The position numbers and the translations under genes are program-made. The notes below the pieces were generated by a model. The model ran no database searches. It had not been told where the DNA came from and saw only the letters and a program-made list of their open reading frames with translations. Below, in pieces: positions 49,781 to 57,916 of a DNA stretch of 64,000 nucleotides. Every line of letters begins with the position of its first letter. The stretch's first letter is position 1. Origin of the DNA: Nocardia neocaledoniensis (lineage in GTDB: Bacteria > Actinomycetota > Actinomycetes > Mycobacteriales > Mycobacteriaceae); NCBI RefSeq assembly GCF_003182135.1, contig NZ_QGTL01000007.1, positions 186,001 through 250,000 of the forward strand, written 5' to 3'.

Positions 49781-50062
49781 ATGATGTCTGCGAACAGAAT
49801 GTCTGCAAGCAATTCACCGGCGTCGGGCGGTGGATCGGGTTCATCCGGTCCACGGGCCACGCAGGGACAACCGGTGATCGGCGGTGGCACTCAATTTCTC
49901 ACCGTCGCCGAAGTCGCCGATCTCATGCGGGTGTCGAAGATGACGGTCTATCGGCTCGTGCACTCGGGTGAACTGCCCGCGGTGCGGGTCGGTCGCTCGT
50001 TCCGGGTGCACGCGAAAGCCGTGCACGATTACCTGGAAACGTCGTACTTCGACGCCGGCTGA
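49781..50062 (+). CDS. Excisionase-like helix-turn-helix protein (Rv0500A-like)
   Basis: A 93-residue protein with a disordered Ser/Gly-rich N-terminus and a MerR/excisionase-type winged helix: FLTVAEVADLMRVSKMTVYR, LVHSGELPAVRVGRSFRVH. The end HDYLETSYFDAG is conserved with Rv0500A as I recall it. It probably binds DNA as a regulator. Start ATG 49781 is preferred, with GGAGG upstream; the frame opens at GTG 49718. A possible -10 TAAGCT is at 49701-49706. Confidence 0.85.
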   Translation: MMSANRMSASNSPASGGGSGSSGPRATQGQPVIGGGTQFLTVAEVADLMRVSKMTVYRLVHSGELPAVRVGRSFRVHAKAVHDYLETSYFDAG

Positions 50063-50249
50063 GATAGTCAGCCAGGTACAAGGGCGGTTTCGTCGCTGCT
50101 CTGGTGTCCCGGTAGGATGAACCCTCGGTTCGTGTCCGCCTGCCGGTGGCACCGCTTCGTGGTGTCCGGTGCGCCCCGGCGGCGCGGATGCCAGACGACG
50201 CACGCGACACCGCGTGTGCATGCCGAGTAGAGAAACGCGAGGAAACCCT

Positions 50250-50351
50250 ATGGGTTCTGTGATCAAGAAGCGCCGCAAGCGCATGTCGAAGAAGAAGCAC
50301 CGCAAGCTGCTTCGCCGCACGCGTGTTCAGCGGCGCAAACTCGGCAAGTAA
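50250..50351 (+). CDS. Small ribosomal protein bS22
   Basis: A 33-residue, extremely basic protein: [20 protein letters not shown] then [13 protein letters not shown]. It carries the AURKAIP1/COX24-type domain and matches bS22, an extra small-subunit protein first seen in mycobacterial ribosome structures. Gene prediction often misses it because of its size. GCGAGGAAACCCT gives a ribosome site for ATG 50250; TAGGAT at 50113-50118 may be its -10. A terminator follows. It matches Rv0500B in position. Confidence 0.92.
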
Positions 50352-50366
50352 GCCTGCGTGCCCGCG

Positions 50367-50397
50367 CGAGCCCGTCACCGTTTCGGTGGCGGGCTCG
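50367..50397 (+). terminator. Hairpin terminator after bS22
   Basis: A 13-bp stem with one wobble pair (50367-50379 with 50385-50397) and a 5-nt loop, 15 nt after the bS22 stop, followed by TGTGTT. Confidence 0.75.
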
Positions 50398-50501
50398 TGT
50401 GTTCTCGCGGCGTCCACGTTAAAAGCTTGTTGATCGTGGCGGCGGGTGGCGCGAATGCGGCTACCCTGGTACGCGGAAACATGAGAAGCAGGGGGCTTTG
50501 A

Positions 50502-51587
50502 GTGGGGTCTGGTCCGAGTTCCGACACACGGGAACGACACGAACCGAAGGTAGTGCTGGTGACCGGAGCCAGCCGCTTCTTCGGTGGCAATGTCGCGTCC
50601 CGGCTCGCCGCGGAACCCGGTGTCGAGCGGGTGATCGCCGTCGACACGATGAACCCGAGCCGCGAACTCCGCCGCCGGATGGGCCGCGCCGAGTTCGTGC
50701 GCGCCGATATCAGGAACCCGCTGATCCGCAAGGTCGTCGAGAACAACGGCGTCGACACCGTCGTGCATCCCGCCGTCCTCACCCGCCCGCCCGCCGGTGG
50801 CGGCCGCGCGGTGATGAAGGACCTCAACGTGCTCGGCGCGATGCAGCTGCTCGCGGTCTGTCAGAAGGCGCCGTCGGTGCGGCGCGTGGTCGTCCGGTCG
50901 TCCTCGGCGGTGTACGGCTGCAGCGCGAAGGACCCGGCCAAATTCACCGAGGAGATGGGCGCGCGCACCCCGCCGAACGGCTGGTTCGCCCGCGACATGA
51001 TCGATATCGAGGCGCTGGTGCGCGCGATGGCGCGGCGCAGGCCCGACATCTCCGCCTCGATCCTGCGATTCGCGCCGATCGTCGGCCCGCGCCTGGCCGA
51101 CCGCGGCATGCAATACCTGCGCTCGCCGATCACCCCGACCGTGCTCGGCCGCGAGGCGAGGATGCAGTTGCTGCACGAGGAAGACGCCGTGGCCGTGCTG
51201 GTCCAGGCGGCCTTCCGGGTGCACGGTGGCACGGTCAACGTGGCCGGAGACGGCGCGCTCGCCATGTCGCAGGCCATCCGGCGGGCCGGGCGCTTCGCCG
51301 CACCGGTGCCGCTGTTCTTCTTCCGCACCATCGGGCGCACACTGATGGGACCGGTGATGCGCGGATTCAGCAGTGAACAACCCGACTACTTCCACTTCGG
51401 TTGCGGGCTCGACACCACCCGTATGCGAACCGAACTAGGTTTCACCCCACGCTGGACCACGGTCCAGGCTTTCGACGATTACATCGCGGGCGCAGCGTTG
51501 CGGCCCGTCGTCGATCCGGCTTGGATCGACGCCGCGGAAACCAAACTGCTCGGCCTCATCAAGGCCGATTCGGGAGCGCACACATGA
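50502..51587 (+). CDS. Extended SDR, GalE2-like nucleotide-sugar epimerase homologue (Rv0501-like)
   Basis: A 361-residue extended short-chain dehydrogenase: VVLVTGASRFFGGNVASRLA is the NAD site, RAEFVRADIRNPLIRKVVE the second contact. VVVRSSSAVYGCSAKDP is the strand with the catalytic serine. The expected YxxxK helix reads NGWFARDMIDIEALV, lacking both tyrosine and lysine, so classical epimerase chemistry is doubtful. AGGGGG precedes GTG 50502. Its stop overlaps the acyltransferase start by ATGA, suggesting that the two act together, perhaps in envelope lipid metabolism. Confidence 0.85.
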   Translation: MGSGPSSDTRERHEPKVVLVTGASRFFGGNVASRLAAEPGVERVIAVDTMNPSRELRRRMGRAEFVRADIRNPLIRKVVENNGVDTVVHPAVLTRPPAGGGRAVMKDLNVLGAMQLLAVCQKAPSVRRVVVRSSSAVYGCSAKDPAKFTEEMGARTPPNGWFARDMIDIEALVRAMARRRPDISASILRFAPIVGPRLADRGMQYLRSPITPTVLGREARMQLLHEEDAVAVLVQAAFRVHGGTVNVAGDGALAMSQAIRRAGRFAAPVPLFFFRTIGRTLMGPVMRGFSSEQPDYFHFGCGLDTTRMRTELGFTPRWTTVQAFDDYIAGAALRPVVDPAWIDAAETKLLGLIKADSGAHT

Positions 51588-52600
51588 ACGAGGGAGCGAA
51601 AGTCATTCGTCTCGACGTGAATGTCGAGGCCCGTCAACGACCAGCGGCGCGCCGCTGGCCGGAGCAGCCGACCCCGGCCACTCCGGTCACCTCGCTGAGC
51701 GACCGCAGGCCGGGCATTCCCGCCAAGCCACCGAAGACCCTGGGCGACATCGTCCGCGACGCCGTCGCCGACCAGATCGAGAACGCCGCGGAGTTCGCGC
51801 GCCGCAGGCTCACCGGCGATTACCAGATCGACGAGTTCGGCTACGACGAGCACCTGCTCGAGTCGCTCATCCTGCCCGCGCTGCGCCCGCTCTCGGACTA
51901 CTGGTTCCGGGTGGAGGTCGCCGGGATCGAGAACATCCCGGCCGCGGGCGGCGCCCTCATCGTCGCCAACCACGCGGGCACCGTCCCGCTCGACGGCCTG
52001 ATGCTCCAGCTGGCCATCCACGACAAGCACCCCCAGCACCGGGCGCTGCGCCTGCTGGCCGCCGACCTGATCTTCGAACTGCCGATGCTCGGCGCGCTGG
52101 CCCGCAAGGCCGGGCACACGCTGGCCTGCCATCCCGACGCCGAACGGCTGCTGCGGTCGGGCCAGATCGCCGGCGTGTTCCCCGAGGGCTTCAAGGGCGT
52201 CGGCAAGAACTACGCCGACCGCTACAAGCTGCAGCGATTCGGCCGCGGCGGTTTCGTGTCGGCGGCGGTGCGCACGGGCGTGCCGATCATCCCGTGCTCG
52301 ATCGTCGGCTCGGAGGAGATCTACCCGAAGCTGGCCGACATCAAGCCGCTGGCCCGCCTGCTCGGCCTGCCGTACTTCCCGGTGACCCCGCTGTTCCCGC
52401 ACCTGGGCCCGCTCGGCGCCATCCCGATGCCGTCCAAGTGGTACATCGAATTCGGCGAGCCCATCTCCACCTCGGCCTTCGAGCCCGAGGACGCCGACGA
52501 CCCGATGACCATGTTCGAGGTCACCGACCAGGTCCGCGAGACCATCCAGCAGACGCTCTACAAGCTGCTCGCCAAGCGCCGCAACACCGTCCTGGGCTAG
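51584..52600 (+). CDS. Lysophospholipid acyltransferase family protein (Rv0502-like)
   Basis: A 338-residue PlsC-type acyltransferase. A disordered N-terminus of about 75 residues is followed by ALIVANHAGTVPLDGLMLQL, an NHxGxxPxD variant of the NHxxxxD catalytic motif; GVFPEGFKGVGKNY is the glycerol-phosphate motif, VPIIPCSIVGSEEIYP the fourth block. A hydrophobic surface helix near GLPYFPVTPLFPHLGPLG could bind the membrane. It probably acylates a phospholipid or glycolipid intermediate. It is coupled to the epimerase-like gene. Confidence 0.88.
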   Translation: MNEGAKVIRLDVNVEARQRPAARRWPEQPTPATPVTSLSDRRPGIPAKPPKTLGDIVRDAVADQIENAAEFARRRLTGDYQIDEFGYDEHLLESLILPALRPLSDYWFRVEVAGIENIPAAGGALIVANHAGTVPLDGLMLQLAIHDKHPQHRALRLLAADLIFELPMLGALARKAGHTLACHPDAERLLRSGQIAGVFPEGFKGVGKNYADRYKLQRFGRGGFVSAAVRTGVPIIPCSIVGSEEIYPKLADIKPLARLLGLPYFPVTPLFPHLGPLGAIPMPSKWYIEFGEPISTSAFEPEDADDPMTMFEVTDQVRETIQQTLYKLLAKRRNTVLG

Positions 52601-52606
52601 GAACGG

Positions 52607-52945
52607 TCATCGCGGTTCGGTGAATTCGCCGAGACCGCGCAGGTCGAACTCGCTGATCACGCCGTCGAGCAATCCGGCGGGCAATGCGCCCACCGGGTAG
52701 GTCAGATTCAGCCAGAGCAGCGGTAGCCCGCCCGCGGCCTCGATCAGCACCGCCGGGTCGAGAAGTTCCCCGGTCAGTTCGTCCTCGGTACGGAACGCTG
52801 AGGCACGCCAGGTGAGTCCGTCGATCGGCGCGACCAGCGGTCGCAACACCTCGGCGAGCTCACGCAGTCGCCGATGGTCCTCGGCGGTCCCGCCCGCCGG
52901 ATACGTGGCGCTGACGTACTCGCGGCAGGTGCGCCGCTCAACCAC
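52607..52945 (-). CDS. Hypothetical protein downstream of serB
   Basis: A 112-residue protein: VERRTCREYVSATYPAGG, HRRLRELAEVLRPLVAPIDG, GLPLLWLNLTYPVGALPAGL. I do not recognise the family. GTG 52945 overlaps the serB stop by 8 nt and is the only in-frame start at the junction, which implies coupling to serB. The stop is 6 nt from the acyltransferase stop. The open frame further upstream is a shadow of serB. Confidence 0.6.
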   Translation of the reverse strand: MVERRTCREYVSATYPAGGTAEDHRRLRELAEVLRPLVAPIDGLTWRASAFRTEDELTGELLDPAVLIEAAGGLPLLWLNLTYPVGALPAGLLDGVISEFDLRGLGEFTEPR

Positions 52946-53960
52946 GCTTGCGGGTGATGGCCGCGGCGACCGCGCCGCCCGCCGCGCCGAGGGCGAGGGC
53001 GGTCGGCACGCCGATCTTGGCGGCCTTGCGGCCGGTGCGGAAATCGCGGATCTCCCAGCCCCGGTTCTTGGCCACTTCGCGCAGGTCGGAGTCGGGGTTG
53101 ATGGCGACCGCGGTGCCGACCAGCGAGAGCATGGGCACGTCGTTGTGGCTGTCGGAGTAGGCCGTGCAGCGCTTGAGGTTGAGGCCCTCGCGAACGGCCA
53201 GGGTGCGCACCGCGTGTGCCTTGCCGAGGCCGTGCAGGATGTCACCGACCAGGCGGCCGGTGAATTTACCGTCGACGCTCTCGGCGACGGTGCCGAGCGC
53301 ACCGGTGAGCCCGAGGCGCTTGGCGATCACATTGGCCAGCTCCACCGGCGTCGCGGTGACCAGCCAGACCTGCTGGCCCGCGTCCAGGTGCATCTGCGCG
53401 AGCGCGCGGGTGCCCGGCCAGATCTTGTCGGCGATGATCTCGTCGTAGATCTCCTCGCCGAGCGCGGCGAGTTCGGCGGTGGGGCGGCCCGCGATGAAGC
53501 TGAGCGCCTTCTCCCGGCCCGAGGCCATGTCGGAGGAGTTCTCCTTGCCGGTGACCCGGAACTTCACCTGCTTCCAGGCGACATCGACCAGGTCGGAGGT
53601 CTTGAAGTATTTGCGCGCGGCCAGCCCGCGGGCGAAGTGCACGATCGAGGCGCCCTGCACCAGGGTGTTGTCGACGTCGAAGAACGCCGCCGCCGTCAGG
53701 TCGCGGGGGACCTCGGGGCCGCTGGTCTCGCGCTGTTCGGCGAGTTCGGCGTCGTGCAGGGTGAGCGCGGCGTCGGCGCTGGCCTCACCGGCCAGGTTGG
53801 CGCGCAGCTCCTCCTCGCTCGGCCCGAACGGGCTGCGCGGCAGCCGTGCGAACTGTTCCTGCAGTTCCTGGCCGAGGCGGCTGGGCTGCCACCGCGCAGG
53901 GAACTCCCCGAATCGCCCTGCGACGAATCCGGCCCTAGCCACCTTCGAACGTTCCGGCAC
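52938..53960 (-). CDS. serB: HAD-IB family phosphatase, SerB1-like
   Basis: A 340-residue HAD hydrolase. AAFFDVDNTLVQGASIVHFA has the nucleophile Asp95 and the second acid Asp97. VWLVTATPVELANVIAKRLG gives motif II (threonine), the conserved lysine lies in GLGKAHAVR, and TAYSDSHNDVPMLSLVGTAV is motif IV. Family members dephosphorylate phosphoserine or related compounds; SerB1 (Rv0505c) substrate is not firmly known. A glycine/alanine-rich hydrophobic end (ALALGAAGGAVAAAI) might contact the membrane. GGAGGG precedes GTG 53960. Confidence 0.85.
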   Translation of the reverse strand: MPERSKVARAGFVAGRFGEFPARWQPSRLGQELQEQFARLPRSPFGPSEEELRANLAGEASADAALTLHDAELAEQRETSGPEVPRDLTAAAFFDVDNTLVQGASIVHFARGLAARKYFKTSDLVDVAWKQVKFRVTGKENSSDMASGREKALSFIAGRPTAELAALGEEIYDEIIADKIWPGTRALAQMHLDAGQQVWLVTATPVELANVIAKRLGLTGALGTVAESVDGKFTGRLVGDILHGLGKAHAVRTLAVREGLNLKRCTAYSDSHNDVPMLSLVGTAVAINPDSDLREVAKNRGWEIRDFRTGRKAAKIGVPTALALGAAGGAVAAAITRKRG

Positions 53961-54048
53961 CAGTACCCTCCGCTAGTCGCGCGAACCATGTCCACAGTAA
54001 CCGGATTCACCGACAAGCCGCGGCGGGCTCGGGGATTAAATAGGGCTC

Positions 54049-54330
54049 ATGACCAATCCCACACCCACCGTGACCCTGTTGACTCGCGCCGGCTGCCACC
54101 TGTGCACCGTGGCACTGGCGCAATTGGAGACCATTTGTGGTGATTTCGGTCTCCCGGTGGCCACCGTCGACGTCGACGAAGCCGCGGCGACCGACCCCGG
54201 ATTGCGGGCCGAATACGGCGATCGGCTGCCCGTGGTCCTGTTGGACGGCCGTGAACACAGCTATTTCGACGTCGACGAGCCACGTTTGCGGGCCGACCTG
54301 AGCCGTTTCGCTGGTCGCGGCGGAAAATGA
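54049..54330 (+). CDS. Glutaredoxin-like thioredoxin-fold protein (Rv0508-like)
   Basis: A 93-residue DUF836/glutaredoxin-type protein. TVTLLTRAGCHLCTVALAQL has the CxxC redox motif, DVDEAAATDPGLRAEYGDRL and PVVLLDGREHSYFDVDEPRL complete the fold with the cis-proline (RLPVV). It is a probable thiol oxidoreductase using mycothiol or thioredoxin. ATG 54049. A Rex operator follows 18 nt after its stop. Its position upstream of rex-hemA is as in Rv0508-hemA. Confidence 0.85.
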   Translation: MTNPTPTVTLLTRAGCHLCTVALAQLETICGDFGLPVATVDVDEAAATDPGLRAEYGDRLPVVLLDGREHSYFDVDEPRLRADLSRFAGRGGK

Positions 54331-54347
54331 GGCCAATTTCACCGACT

Positions 54348-54365
54348 TTGTGAACGCCTGCACAA
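54348..54365 (+). promoter_or_regulatory. Rex operator upstream of rex-hem genes
   Basis: TTGTGAA-CGCC-TGCACAA (54348-54365) matches the Rex consensus TTGTGAA-N4-TTCACAA in all but one of 14 positions. It lies 173 nt upstream of the rex GTG. Rex binds when the NADH/NAD ratio is low and releases when NADH rises; this would give autoregulation of rex and of the hem genes behind it. Confidence 0.75.
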
Positions 54366-54537
54366 GCGGTTACGGTGGTGGCACGCAATCCGCACCGCCG
54401 CACCGAGCAGCGGCGGTGACCGGGTTTGTACAGCCCACATGGCACACCGGTCGCCCTCTCGCAATGCGGCGACCCACACCGGTGAACGAACGACAGGAAC
54501 CGGACCGCGATCAGGCCCGGCACGAGGAGCCGACGAC

Positions 54538-55407
54538 GTGACAGAGCAGCATGAGACGCCAGGTGGCGTCTCCGGCAAGGCTCTTCAGCGGGACATCCCC
54601 CAGGCCACGGTGACTCGTCTCGCTACCTATCTCCGGGTTCTCGCCGGGTTGGCCGACGAGGGTGTAGCCATCGTATCGAGTGAGGAACTGGCTGTCGCGG
54701 CGGGTGTCAATTCGGCGAAGCTGCGCAAGGATCTTTCCTTCCTCGGACCCAACGGTGTGCGGGGTGTCGGCTATGACGTAGCCAAGTTGCGCACCAGGAT
54801 CGAAGACGTGCTCGGTCTGTCGCAGGGACATCGGGTGGTGCTGATCGGTGCGGGCAATCTGGGCCGCGCACTGGTCGGCTACGGCGGTTTCGGGGTACGC
54901 GGCTTCACCGTGGTCGGGATCTTCGACAACGACAGCGCGGTGATCGGTCAGTCGTACGCCGGACTCGTCGTGCGCGATGTCGAGCAGCTCACCGCGCAGA
55001 TCCCCGCGCTCGCGCCGACCATCGCGGTCCTGGCCGTGCCCGACGAGGCCGCCCAGGAAGTGTGCGACCGGCTCGTCGCCGCCGGGCTGCCGTCGATCCT
55101 GAGCTTCGCCCCGTGCGAGCTGGCCGCCCCGGCCCATGTCGAGGTGCGCCGGGTCGACCTGGCGATGGAGCTGCAGATGCTCTCCTTCGACGCCGCTCGC
55201 AACGACGCGCCCGCGCTGCCCGAGGTCGCCCAGGCCGGGTCCGGCCGGATCGCGCGCCGGGTGCCCTCGCAGAACCATCCCGCCCTCACGCACCCCGCGC
55301 CGGTCGAGCCGGCGCGCGGCAGGCCGACGCGACGCACCGCGCCGCACACGGCCACCCCGCATTCGGCAACGGAGCCAAGCACCAAGGGATCGGTGATCAC
55401 ACCATGA
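54538..55407 (+). CDS. rex: Redox-sensing transcriptional repressor Rex
   Basis: A 289-residue Rex. The winged helix spans about residues 15-85: IPQATVTRLATYLRVLAGLA, then AVAAGVNSAKLRKDLSFLGP and RGVGYDV. The NADH-binding Rossmann domain has RVVLIGAGNLGRALVGYGGF and VGIFDND. An extra C-terminal tail of about 50 residues (rich in P, T and A) follows. AGGAG precedes GTG 54538. The stop overlaps hemA by ATGA, giving the rex-hemA arrangement known from Streptomyces. Confidence 0.95.
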   Translation: MTEQHETPGGVSGKALQRDIPQATVTRLATYLRVLAGLADEGVAIVSSEELAVAAGVNSAKLRKDLSFLGPNGVRGVGYDVAKLRTRIEDVLGLSQGHRVVLIGAGNLGRALVGYGGFGVRGFTVVGIFDNDSAVIGQSYAGLVVRDVEQLTAQIPALAPTIAVLAVPDEAAQEVCDRLVAAGLPSILSFAPCELAAPAHVEVRRVDLAMELQMLSFDAARNDAPALPEVAQAGSGRIARRVPSQNHPALTHPAPVEPARGRPTRRTAPHTATPHSATEPSTKGSVITP

Positions 55408-56849
55408 GTGTTCTTCTGGTCGGAATCTCGCACCGGAGTGCACCGGTCTCGGTGCTGGAGAAGATCGCGATCAGTGAGGCCGACCGGCCGAAGCTGGTCG
55501 ACCGGCTGCTGGCCTCCAGCCACGTCTCCGAAGCGATGATCGTCTCCACCTGCAACCGCGTCGAGGTCTACGCCGTCGTCGACGCCTTCCACGGCGGGCT
55601 CGGCGAGGTCAGCGACCTGCTCACCAAGCATTCCGGGCTCCCGCTCGGCGATCTCACCCGGCACGCGTACGTGCGCTACAGCGAGGCCGCCGCCGAGCAC
55701 CTGTTCGCGGTCGCCAGCGGCCTGGACTCGATGGTCGTCGGCGAGCAGCAGGTGCTCAGCCAGATCCGCGGCGCCTACGCCAGCGCCGACGGACAGCAGG
55801 CGGTCGGGCGCACCCTGCACGAGCTGGCCCAGCACAGCCTGCGGGTCGGCAAGCGGGTGCACTCCGAGACCGGGATCGACCGGGCGGGCGCTTCGGTCGT
55901 GTCGGTCGCGCTGGATCGGGCGCGCGGCGTGGTCGGTGACCTCGCGGGCCGGACGGCCGTGGTGCTGGGCGCCGGAGCGATGGGTGGCCTTGCGGTGGCG
56001 CATCTTTCGCGCGCCGGGATCGGCAAGATCACCGTCGTCAACCGCACCCTCGACCGCGCGCAGCGCCTCGCCGAGACCGGCCGCACCATGCACGGCGTCG
56101 ACGCCGAGGCCGTGGAGATGTCGAACCTCACCGCGGCGATGGCGAGCGCGGACGTGGTGATCACCTGTACCGGCGCGGTCGGTGCGGTCGTGACCCTGGC
56201 CGACACTCACCGCGCACTCGCCGACCGCACCCGCACCGAGGCCGCCGAGCGGCCGCTGGTCTTCTGCGATCTCGGCCTGCCCCGCGACGTGGAGCACGCC
56301 GTGGCCGGCCTGCCCGGCGTCGCCGTCATCGACATCGAATCGCTGCAGCGCGATCCGGCCGCGGGCGCCGCGGCCGACGACACCGCCGCCGCGCGCCAGA
56401 TCGTCGCCGACGAACTCGCCAAATACCTTGCCGGGCAACGCATGGCCGAGGTCACGCCCACCGTAGCCGCCCTGCGTCAGCGGGCCGCCGAGGTGGTGGA
56501 GGCCGAACTGCTCCGCCTCGACTCGCGCCTGCCCGACCTGGCCGACCCGGCCCGCGACGAGGTGGCGCGCACCGTGCGCCGCGTCGTCGACAAGCTGCTG
56601 CACGCGCCGACGGTGCGCGTCAAGCAACTGGCCTCGACGCCGGGCGGCGACAGCTACGCCGAGGCGCTGCGTGAGCTGTTCGAACTGAAACCCGGTGCGG
56701 TGCAGGCGGTTGCCGCTCCCATGGAGGTCGCCGCGGCCGAGGCCGCGCTGGCCGACGACTTCACCGCAGGACACCTCGGCGATGCGCAGGTCCGCATGAC
56801 CGAGTCGAAGCCCGGACCACTCGGGCGTGCGCAGGAGGAATCCGCATGA
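55404..56849 (+). CDS. hemA: Glutamyl-tRNA reductase
   Basis: A 481-residue HemA that reduces glutamyl-tRNA to glutamate-1-semialdehyde, the first committed step of C5 tetrapyrrole synthesis. SVLLVGISHRSAPVSVLEKI opens the catalytic domain; MIVSTCNRVEVYAVV carries the nucleophile Cys50; SGLDSMVVGEQQVLSQIRGA follows. The NADPH domain has TAVVLGAGAMGGLAVAHLSR, and a helical dimer domain ends the protein. An extra C-terminal tail is present. Its ends overlap rex and hemC by 4 nt each. In the pathway as listed here the aminomutase hemL is not in the window. Confidence 0.97.
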   Translation: MSVLLVGISHRSAPVSVLEKIAISEADRPKLVDRLLASSHVSEAMIVSTCNRVEVYAVVDAFHGGLGEVSDLLTKHSGLPLGDLTRHAYVRYSEAAAEHLFAVASGLDSMVVGEQQVLSQIRGAYASADGQQAVGRTLHELAQHSLRVGKRVHSETGIDRAGASVVSVALDRARGVVGDLAGRTAVVLGAGAMGGLAVAHLSRAGIGKITVVNRTLDRAQRLAETGRTMHGVDAEAVEMSNLTAAMASADVVITCTGAVGAVVTLADTHRALADRTRTEAAERPLVFCDLGLPRDVEHAVAGLPGVAVIDIESLQRDPAAGAAADDTAAARQIVADELAKYLAGQRMAEVTPTVAALRQRAAEVVEAELLRLDSRLPDLADPARDEVARTVRRVVDKLLHAPTVRVKQLASTPGGDSYAEALRELFELKPGAVQAVAAPMEVAAAEAALADDFTAGHLGDAQVRMTESKPGPLGRAQEESA

Positions 56850-57916
56850 CCACGACAGTGCAGGAAGAGGACACCGTGACCGCAGGCAGCATTCGTGCGC
56901 CGTGGCGGATCGGCACACGCGGCAGCCTGCTCGCGCTGACGCAGGCCGGCACCGTCCGTGACTCGCTGATCGCCGCGGGGCAGCCCGCCGAGCTGGTCGT
57001 CATCAAGACGCCGGGCGACCTGTCGTCGGATCCCGTGCAGAAGATCGGCGTCGGCGTGTTCACCTCGGCGCTGCGCGACGAGCTGGCCGCGGGCACCATC
57101 GACATCGCGGTACACTCCTACAAGGACCTCCCCACCGCGCAGGACCCGCGCTTCGTCATCCCGGCCATCCCGCCCCGCGAGGACCCGCGCGACGCGCTGG
57201 TGGCCCGCGACGGCCTGGTGCTCGGCGAGCTGCCCGCGGGCGCCAAGGTCGGCACCTCGGCGCCGCGCCGCGCCGCCCAGCTGCGCGCCCTCGGCCTCGG
57301 CCTCGACATCGTCCCGCTGCGCGGCAACATCGACTCGCGCCTGCGCAAGGTGAGCGAGGGCGAACTCGACGCCATCGTCATCGCCCGCGCGGGGCTGTCC
57401 CGCATCGGCCGCACAGACGCGATCACCGAATCGCTCGAGCCGGTGCAGATGCTGCCCGCGCCCTCGCAGGGCGCCCTCGCCGTGGAATGCCGCAGCGACG
57501 ACCCGGAGCTGATCGAGATCCTCGCCGGCCTCGACGACGCCGCGACCAGGGCCGCGGTCCTGGCCGAGCGCGCCCTGCTCGGCGAGCTCGAGGCGGGCTG
57601 CACCGCCCCGATCGGCGCCATCGCCGAGGTCGTCGAGTCGATCGACGAGGACGGGCGCATCTTCGAGGAGCTGTCGCTGCGGGCCTGTGCCGCCGCGATC
57701 GACGGCTCCGACGTGCTGCGCGCCTCGATCGTCGGCGCGCCGCGCGATGCCGAGGAGCTCGGCGTCGCCCTCGCGCGCGATCTGCTGGATCTGGGCGCTC
57801 GCGCTTTGCTGAGCGTCGCGGACGAGCCGGAACCGGAGGTCGGTTCCCCCACACAGGCGGTGAACACCCCCGCCTCAGACTTCACCAATTCCAGCCCGAT
57901 GGAGAACAACCGATGA
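56846..57916 (+). CDS. hemC: Porphobilinogen deaminase (hydroxymethylbilane synthase)
   Basis: A 356-residue HemC that joins four porphobilinogens. RIGTRGSLLALTQAGTVRDS, GVFTSALRDELAAGTIDIAV, HSYKDLPT, VGTSAPRRAAQLRALG and LRGNIDSRLRKV are all present; Cys252 in LEAGCTAPIG holds the dipyrromethane cofactor. About 40 extra residues at the C-terminus are acidic and probably disordered. Starts at ATG 56846 within the hemA stop; the stop overlaps the next gene by ATGA. Confidence 0.97.
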   Translation: MTTTVQEEDTVTAGSIRAPWRIGTRGSLLALTQAGTVRDSLIAAGQPAELVVIKTPGDLSSDPVQKIGVGVFTSALRDELAAGTIDIAVHSYKDLPTAQDPRFVIPAIPPREDPRDALVARDGLVLGELPAGAKVGTSAPRRAAQLRALGLGLDIVPLRGNIDSRLRKVSEGELDAIVIARAGLSRIGRTDAITESLEPVQMLPAPSQGALAVECRSDDPELIEILAGLDDAATRAAVLAERALLGELEAGCTAPIGAIAEVVESIDEDGRIFEELSLRACAAAIDGSDVLRASIVGAPRDAEELGVALARDLLDLGARALLSVADEPEPEVGSPTQAVNTPASDFTNSSPMENNR

